10,963 nt of DNA from UMGS1370 sp963557065 (GTDB lineage: Bacteria; Bacillota; Clostridia; Lachnospirales; Lachnospiraceae). Shown one piece after another: positions 7,172 to 10,963 of this stretch; the first letter of the stretch is position 1; each line of letters starts with the position of its first letter. Where the stretch lies: assembly GCA_963557065.1 (NCBI GenBank), contig CAUWCT010000080.1:1-10963 (forward strand). Direction: 5' to 3'. The translations under genes and the position numbers were made by a program. The notes beneath the pieces are model-generated. The model had not been told where the DNA came from. It saw only the letters and a program-made list of their open reading frames with translations, and did no database searches.

Positions 7172-7600
7172 TCAAAAAGACGGCTCTATGGTGATTTTAC
7201 GGTAATCAAATCCCTTGTCCAAATCCTTTTCAATGGTAATGGCAATCACGTCATTTGGCAAAATCTCTTCAATCAGTTCTGACCATTCAATCAGGCTGAC
7301 TCCTTCTCCGTAAAAGCAGTCTTCATAGCCAATCTCTTCCATTTCGCTGACATCTCCAATCCGATACACATCAAAATGGTAAAAGGGCAGACGGCCGTCC
7401 TCATACTCCTGAAGAATGGTAAAGGTAGGACTATTCACCGGTTCTTCAATCCCCAGTCCTTTTGCAAACCCCTGTGTAAACACTGTTTTTCCCACTCCCA
7501 GATCTCCGTTCAGGCAAATCACCTGGCCGGCTTCGGCCTGTTCTCCCATCTTCTTTCCCAAAGCAAAGGTCTCTCCGGGGCCATACGTTTCTTTTATCAT
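7172..7600 (-). CDS. tsaE: tRNA threonylcarbamoyladenosine biosynthesis ATPase TsaE
   Basis: TsaE is the P-loop ATPase that drives turnover of the TsaD-TsaB t6A machinery. The 142-residue product carries the Walker A motif GDLGVGKT at 32-39, then NSPTFTILQEY (56-66), FYHFDVYRI (73-81), EEIGYEDCF and LIEWSE (103-108), the classic order for the family. The ATG at 7600-7598 was chosen because GGAGAAG (7610-7604) gives GGAG 6 nt before it. An in-frame ATG at 7612 overlaps the upstream stop as TAATG but has no ribosome binding site, and it would add only MEKI. The gene is 11 nt downstream of the YcxB-like gene and is followed by tsaB and rimI. Confidence 0.94.
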   Translation of the reverse strand: MIKETYGPGETFALGKKMGEQAEAGQVICLNGDLGVGKTVFTQGFAKGLGIEEPVNSPTFTILQEYEDGRLPFYHFDVYRIGDVSEMEEIGYEDCFYGEGVSLIEWSELIEEILPNDVIAITIEKDLDKGFDYRKITIEPSF

Positions 7601-7611
7601 AATCTTCTCCA

Positions 7612-8127
7612 TTATATGTGTTTGCAGCGGGATTTGGGCATTTTCTCTTTCAGATACGCCCGAAGTTTTGTTTCATTTTCTCCTGCTGCGGATTTTGGGA
7701 TCAGGAATGCATGAATCCTGTCTTTATAAAGGATAATCTGCCAGGGAGTTCCTACAGCCTGGTACATGGCTTCCCAGGAAATGTTCCCTGTCTGACCGCC
7801 CTGAATCACAGTTACGCCGTCATCCCCTAAAGACAGCACCATAGGTTCTTTTACCGCCGGAGCCTTTGCCTGGCGTTTTGCCTTTAAGTACAGACTGCCC
7901 GGCTGCCAGACTGTAAACATCAATACGCACATAACCAGCAGCAGACGGTAAGGTCCGCTCACAACTGCCCACTGGGTAATCAAAAGATATACTGCCGCAA
8001 TGGTAAACAGCACATTAAATACCCCCAGATACCCCTTGTTGGCATGATACATGGAAAATTTCCAGAGCTCCTTTGCATCCAGGGTTATAGAAAATGAAAA
8101 TGCCGGCGGTTTTATTTGTTCTTCCAT
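7612..8127 (-). CDS. YcxB-like membrane protein
   Basis: This 171-residue protein has an N-terminal soluble strand (FSFSITLDAKELWKFSMYH) and two predicted transmembrane segments at about residues 36-52 (VFNVLFTIAAVYLLITQ) and 60-77 (YRLLLVMCVLMFTVWQP). A cytoplasmic C-terminal half follows with a PH-like beta pattern (SLGDDGVTVIQGG, WEAMYQAVGTPWQIILYK, AFLIPKSA). This layout matches the YcxB-like family, whose function is not established. The start ATG (8127-8125) has AGGAGG at 6 nt. It sits 16 nt after tex and 11 nt before tsaE, so it is carried in the tex-tsaE-tsaB-rimI transcript. Nothing in the sequence links it directly to tRNA modification. Confidence 0.8.
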   Translation of the reverse strand: MEEQIKPPAFSFSITLDAKELWKFSMYHANKGYLGVFNVLFTIAAVYLLITQWAVVSGPYRLLLVMCVLMFTVWQPGSLYLKAKRQAKAPAVKEPMVLSLGDDGVTVIQGGQTGNISWEAMYQAVGTPWQIILYKDRIHAFLIPKSAAGENETKLRAYLKEKMPKSRCKHI

Positions 8128-8143
8128 CTTAACCTCCTGATTA

Positions 8144-10285
8144 TCAAAGCTTCATAGAAAGAGAAATCCTCTTTTTATTTAAATCTACGGACAATACCTT
8201 TACCTCAACCACATCTCCTACGCTGACTGCTTCCAGGGGATGCTTAATATAGCGCTCTGTCATCTGGGAAATGTGAACCAGGCCGTCCTGATGGACTCCA
8301 ATATCTACAAACGCGCCAAAATCAATAACATTTCTCACAGTTCCCTTTAAAATCATGCCTGGAGTCAAATCCTTCATATCCAGCACATCTGTGCGCAAAA
8401 TCGGCTTGGGCATCTCATCGCGGGGATCTCTTGCCGGCTTTTCCAGCTCTTTTGCAATATCAAGTAAAGTAATTTCGCCGATTCCCAATTCTTCCGAAAG
8501 TTCTTCTGGTCTGGTAATTTTCTTGCTGATCCCCTTTAAGCCGCCTGCCAAAATTTCCTCTGTCCGGTATCCCAGACTGCTCAAAAGTTTTTCAGCGGCC
8601 CCGTAGCTTTCCGGATGAACCGAAGTGGTATCTAACGGGTTGTCCCCTCCTTTGATTCTCATAAAACCTGCACACTGCTCAAAAGCTTTCGGCCCCAGCT
8701 TTGCAACTTTTAAAAGCTGCCTGCGGTTGGTAAACACGCCGTTTTCTTCTCTGTATGCCACAATATTTTTTGCCAGAACCTTGCTGATGCCGGAAATGTA
8801 TTCCAAAAGGGAAGCGCTTGCAGTATTTAAGTCTACGCCGACTTTATTTACACAGTCTTCCACCACTCCCTGAAGCGTCTCGCTTAGATGCTTCTGGTTC
8901 ATATCATGCTGGTACTGCCCCACGCCAATGGATTTAGGATCAATCTTTACCAACTCGGACAGTGGGTCCTGAAGGCGGCGGGCAATGGAAACCGCGCTTC
9001 TCTGGCCTACGTCAAACTGAGGAAATTCCTCTGTAGCTAGCTTGCTGGCAGAATATACGGACGCCCCTGCCTCATTGACAATCACATACTGAACCTGTTC
9101 TGGAATCTCTTTTAAGAGTTCCACAATGATCTGTTCCGACTCTCTGGATGCAGTGCCGTTTCCCACAGAAATCAGGGAAATGTGATACTTTTTAATCAGG
9201 TCTTTTAAAACTTTCTTGGACTCTTCTACTTTATTCTGCGGAGCAGTAGGATAAATGACCACTGTATCCAGAACCTTTCCCGTCCCGTCTACCACCGCCA
9301 GTTTACAGCCGGTCCGAAATGCCGGGTCCCAGCCCAATACGACGCGGTTTTCAATGGGGGGCTGCATGAGAAGCTGCTCTAAGTTTTTGCCGAAGACCCT
9401 GATAGCTCCGTCTTCCGCCATGTCAGTAAGGTTGCTGCGAATCTCTCTCTCGATTGCAGGCGCAATGAGACGATCATAGCTGTCCTGAGCTACTTCCTGC
9501 AGCAGAGGCGCTGTATAAGGATTTTCTCTGGTAATCAGCTTCTTTTCCAGAAAACGGAGAATCTGCTCTCTGGGCGCTGTGATCTTCACTGTGAGGATCT
9601 TTTCTTTTTCTCCCCGGTTTAAAGCCAAAATCCGATGACCTGCTATCTTTTTCACCGGCTCTTCATGGTTGTAATACATCTCATAAACAGAGGAAACCGT
9701 CTCGTCTTTTGCCTGGGAACAAAGGATTCCCTGATCCAAAGTTGCCTTTCGGATATAGGCGCGGTATTCTGCATTGTCGGAAACGGTTTCTGCCAGAATG
9801 TCCTTTGCCCCGTCAATGGCGTCTTCTGCAGATAAAACTCCTTTTTCTTCTGAAATATATGCCTTGGCCGTCTGTTCCAGCGGCTCTTTTGTCATCTGAA
9901 GGGAAATAACATTGGCAAGAGGCTCCAGTCCCTTTTCTCTGGCAATAGTTGCCCTGGTCCGACGTTTTGGCTTATACGGGCGGTACAAATCTTCCACTGC
10001 CACCAGCGTCCCGGCATTCCGAATCTGCTGTTCCAGTTCCGGAGTCAGCTTCTCCTGTTCTCTGACAGAAGAAATCACCTGCTCTTTGCGTTCTTCCAAA
10101 TTACGCAGATAGCGAAGTCTTTCATCTAAATTTCTCAGCACCTCATCACTTAAAGAACCGGTAGCTTCTTTCCGGTAACGTGCGATAAAGGGGATGGTAT
10201 TTCCCTCATCAATCAGCTTTACCGCTGCCTCTGCCTGTTGATAGCCAATCTGCAGCTCCTGCTGTAACTGTTTAATAATATCCAT
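8144..10285 (-). CDS. tex: Tex family RNA-binding S1 domain protein
   Basis: Tex is a conserved cytoplasmic nucleic-acid-binding protein implicated in transcription and RNA metabolism. The 713-residue product has the full domain order. The N-terminal helical region includes IPFIARYRKE (31-40) and LYRPYKPKRRTRATIAREKG (100-119). A YqgF-like RNase H-fold domain begins near VVLGWDPAFRTGCKLAVVD (315-333). It is followed by helix-hairpin-helix repeats with SLLEYISGISKVLAKNIV and KLGPKAFEQCAGFMRI, and by a C-terminal S1 domain at about 642-713 (GTVRNVIDFGAFVDIGVHQD). The start ATG (10285-10283) has AAAAGGAAAG about 6 nt upstream. Tandem stops TGA TAA end the gene. It appears to head the operon. Its predicted leader is about 270 nt and contains the MITE-like element. 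Confidence 0.95.
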   Translation of the reverse strand: MDIIKQLQQELQIGYQQAEAAVKLIDEGNTIPFIARYRKEATGSLSDEVLRNLDERLRYLRNLEERKEQVISSVREQEKLTPELEQQIRNAGTLVAVEDLYRPYKPKRRTRATIAREKGLEPLANVISLQMTKEPLEQTAKAYISEEKGVLSAEDAIDGAKDILAETVSDNAEYRAYIRKATLDQGILCSQAKDETVSSVYEMYYNHEEPVKKIAGHRILALNRGEKEKILTVKITAPREQILRFLEKKLITRENPYTAPLLQEVAQDSYDRLIAPAIEREIRSNLTDMAEDGAIRVFGKNLEQLLMQPPIENRVVLGWDPAFRTGCKLAVVDGTGKVLDTVVIYPTAPQNKVEESKKVLKDLIKKYHISLISVGNGTASRESEQIIVELLKEIPEQVQYVIVNEAGASVYSASKLATEEFPQFDVGQRSAVSIARRLQDPLSELVKIDPKSIGVGQYQHDMNQKHLSETLQGVVEDCVNKVGVDLNTASASLLEYISGISKVLAKNIVAYREENGVFTNRRQLLKVAKLGPKAFEQCAGFMRIKGGDNPLDTTSVHPESYGAAEKLLSSLGYRTEEILAGGLKGISKKITRPEELSEELGIGEITLLDIAKELEKPARDPRDEMPKPILRTDVLDMKDLTPGMILKGTVRNVIDFGAFVDIGVHQDGLVHISQMTERYIKHPLEAVSVGDVVEVKVLSVDLNKKRISLSMKL

Positions 10286-10332
10286 GTCTTTCCTTTTCCT
10301 GTCCTTATGTTTTCCGGTCTTTTGAACCTTTA

Positions 10333-10392
10333 ATACCAGGATGTATGACTGAGCTGTTACGTTTTTTAACCTTAGTCATTTCTCCCTGGTAT
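10333..10392. repeat. Nested inverted repeat in the tex leader
   Basis: ATACCAGG (10333-10340) is complementary to CCTGGTAT (10385-10392), and ATGACT (10345-10350) to AGTCAT (10374-10379). A further GTTA/TAAC match lies inside, so the 60 bases can fold into one long interrupted hairpin. The left arm includes ATGACTGAGCTGTTAC (10345-10360), which matches 14 of 16 bases of the MITE right terminus. As RNA it would sit about 50 nt before the tex start codon. No U run follows it in either direction. Confidence 0.6.
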
Positions 10393-10394
10393 CG

Positions 10395-10402
10395 TAATTA
10401 TA
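10395..10402 (+). repeat. Target-site duplication, left copy (TAATTATA)
   Basis: This 8-bp sequence is repeated exactly at 10554-10561 and immediately abuts the GTAA terminus of the element. An 8-bp duplication is characteristic of IS66-family transposition. Confidence 0.7.
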
Positions 10403-10553
10403 GTAACAGTTCAGCCATGCGAAGATTCAGACAGAAAAAAGCGTTGAAAGCTTGTTTTCATAAGATTTTTTCTGTCTGAATCTTCATAGGGCGGACGCCA
10501 GACGCTTCTTGTCCGCTGTAGGCGGGCAAGAAGATGCATGGCTGAACTGTTAC
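10403..10553 (+). mobile_element. IS66-type MITE (non-autonomous, 151 bp)
   Basis: The element has perfect 18-bp terminal inverted repeats (10403-10420 and 10536-10553), beginning GTAACAGTTCAGCC on each strand. It is flanked by 8-bp direct repeats. IS66-family elements typically have ends beginning GTAA and make 8-bp target duplications. The element has no reading frame, so it would need a transposase supplied elsewhere. Inside, a perfect 20-bp stem (10421-10440 with 10466-10485) encloses a 25-nt loop that has its own TGAAA/TTTCA helix. A 12-bp stem (10505-10516 with 10522-10533) contains one G-T pair and a 5-nt loop. With the terminal repeats paired, the whole forms a three-way junction. Orientation is arbitrary because there is no gene. 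The family assignment is inferred from the ends and the duplication, not from a database match. Confidence 0.75.
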
Positions 10554-10561
10554 TAATTATA
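10554..10561 (+). repeat. Target-site duplication, right copy (TAATTATA)
   Basis: This is identical to 10395-10402. On the minus strand it reads TATAATTA, so a TATAAT hexamer was duplicated on both sides of the element. Confidence 0.7.
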
Positions 10562-10587
10562 CTATATCCTTGAAATGTTGCTGTCAA
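10559..10587 (-). promoter_or_regulatory. Promoter facing the MITE and tex
   Basis: On the minus strand there is a perfect TTGACA (10587-10582), a 17-nt spacer, and TAGTAT (10564-10559). Overlapping alternatives are TATAGT with 15 nt and TATAAT (10561-10556) with 20 nt spacing. Transcription would start near 10552, almost exactly at the right end of the MITE, so the element would form the first ~150 nt of the tex leader. Confidence 0.55.
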
Positions 10588-10668
10588 GTAATCGTTGGAA
10601 TTTTTCCGGGAATCTCAAAAGTTCATTCTTTTTTCACAATTACCCGGCGAAGAACCGGCTCTGCCTGG

Positions 10669-10697
10669 TGGACAGTTGGAAGTTTTCGTGGTAAAAT
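10669..10697 (+). promoter_or_regulatory. Promoter of the right-edge repeat protein gene
   Basis: There is TGGACA (10669-10674), a 17-nt spacer, and TAAAAT (10692-10697) preceded by TGG, which makes an extended -10. The predicted start near 10704 leaves a leader of about 48 nt, ending in GGAGG (10741-10745), 7 nt before the ATG. Confidence 0.7.
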
Positions 10698-10752
10698 AAA
10701 CCGTAACCGTCCCAGACAGTGACGAATACGTTTTACTAACGGAGGAACCAAT

Positions 10753-10963
10753 ATGTCAGACTTTAACCATGAACCTTTATATAAAAATCCGGACGACACA
10801 CAGGACTCGTCTCCGGCCAGCCCGCAGCAGCCGGATAACAACGGCCAACAGCCAGACGGCAGCTATCAGCAGCCGGACAACAGTTATCAGCAGCCAAACA
10901 ATGGCTACCAGCAGCCGGACAACAGTTATCAGCAGCCAAACAATGGCTACCAGCAGCCGGACA
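10753..10963 (+). CDS. Gln/Pro/Asn/Tyr-rich repeat protein, N-terminal part (truncated by window)
   Basis: The frame opens at ATG 10753 with GGAGG 7 nt upstream and runs off the right edge after 70 codons with no stop. It begins MSDFNHEPLYKNPDDTQD, then enters a low-complexity tract of heptads of the form Q-Q-P-(D/N)-N-(S/G)-Y. No signal peptide or hydrophobic segment is seen in this portion, so the tract is probably cytoplasmic and disordered. In Firmicutes such tracts often precede membrane domains in proteins of unknown function, but the diagnostic part lies outside the window and I assign no function. The gene is divergent from tex and has its own promoter. Codon use within the repeats is nearly invariant, so the expansion looks recent. 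Confidence 0.8.
   Translation, partial: MSDFNHEPLYKNPDDTQDSSPASPQQPDNNGQQPDGSYQQPDNSYQQPNNGYQQPDNSYQQPNNGYQQPD
10867..10963 (+). repeat. 42-bp in-frame tandem repeat array
   Basis: Two exact 42-bp units (10867-10908 and 10909-10950) and the first 13 bases of a third are visible. Each encodes QQPDNSYQQPNNGY and is itself two related 21-bp halves. A degenerate version of the heptad extends back to about 10822. Because the unit length is a multiple of three, gain or loss of units would preserve the reading frame. Confidence 0.93.

Larger units (their letters stand above)
10286..10752. other. 467-nt divergent intergenic region between tex and the repeat gene
   Basis: No gene is present. From left to right it holds the tex leader (10286-10332), an inverted repeat (10333-10392) containing a MITE-terminus-like segment, the 151-bp MITE-like element with its 8-bp flanking repeats (10395-10561), a minus-strand promoter toward tex (10559-10587), an unassigned stretch with no structure I can support (10588-10668), and a plus-strand promoter and ribosome binding site for the right-edge gene (10669-10745). 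Confidence 0.8.

Noticed and set aside
6845..7282. Plus-strand 145-codon open frame across tsaB and tsaE
   Set aside because: It spans two recognised minus-strand genes and their junction; it is a shadow frame.
10421..10485. Perfect 20-bp hairpin in the MITE as a bidirectional terminator
   Set aside because: The A and T runs are inside the stem next to the loop, not after the stem base, so it lacks the release tract of an intrinsic terminator.
10623..10841. Minus-strand 72-codon open frame opposite the repeat gene
   Set aside because: It is antisense to the well-supported plus-strand start, promoter and ribosome binding site, has no ribosome binding site of its own, and resembles no known protein.
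10867..10963. Direct repeats considered as a CRISPR array or iteron origin
   Set aside because: The 42-bp units are contiguous with no spacers, and they encode an in-frame heptad peptide repeat behind a good start, ribosome binding site and promoter.

Overview
The window reads as a chromosomal segment of a low-to-mid G+C Clostridia genome, most likely Lachnospiraceae. This is inferred from the gene families, the strong GGAGG-type ribosome binding sites, the tight gene packing and the sigma-A-like promoters; the species cannot be named from the sequence alone. Ten complete genes lie on the minus strand, and one truncated gene starts on the plus strand at the right edge.

Reading the minus strand in transcription order (right to left), the first block is tex (RNA-binding S1 protein), a YcxB-like membrane protein, tsaE, tsaB and rimI. 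These genes are separated by at most 43 nt or overlap. A small CxxC/CxxC protein (5607-5849) follows with its own promoter and ends in an intrinsic terminator. Directly after that terminator a strong promoter (5510-5538) starts the second block: an MBOAT O-acyltransferase, an AlgJ/AlgX-like (DHHW-type) SGNH partner, ribonuclease Z, tsaD and ispD. The tRNA t6A genes tsaE, tsaB and tsaD (with rimI) are therefore split by an exopolysaccharide-acetylation pair and a small zinc-ribbon-like protein. tRNA maturation (rnz), t6A synthesis and isoprenoid precursor synthesis (ispD) are housekeeping functions.

The 467-nt gap between tex and the plus-strand gene holds the most unusual structure. It is a 151-bp element (10403-10553) with perfect 18-bp terminal inverted repeats starting GTAA, flanked by an 8-bp direct repeat TAATTATA. 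That is the signature of IS66-family transposition, so I read it as a non-autonomous IS66-type MITE. Its interior folds into a three-way-junction RNA with a perfect 20-bp hairpin and a 12-bp hairpin. It appears to have inserted at the start site of a TTGACA promoter facing tex. A diverged copy of its first 59 bases lies at 84-142 and supplies the ispD stop codon. A third partial terminus lies at 10345-10360 inside another inverted repeat.

The right-edge gene (10753 onward) encodes a Gln/Pro/Asn/Tyr-rich tract built on exact 42-bp tandem repeats and runs off the window.
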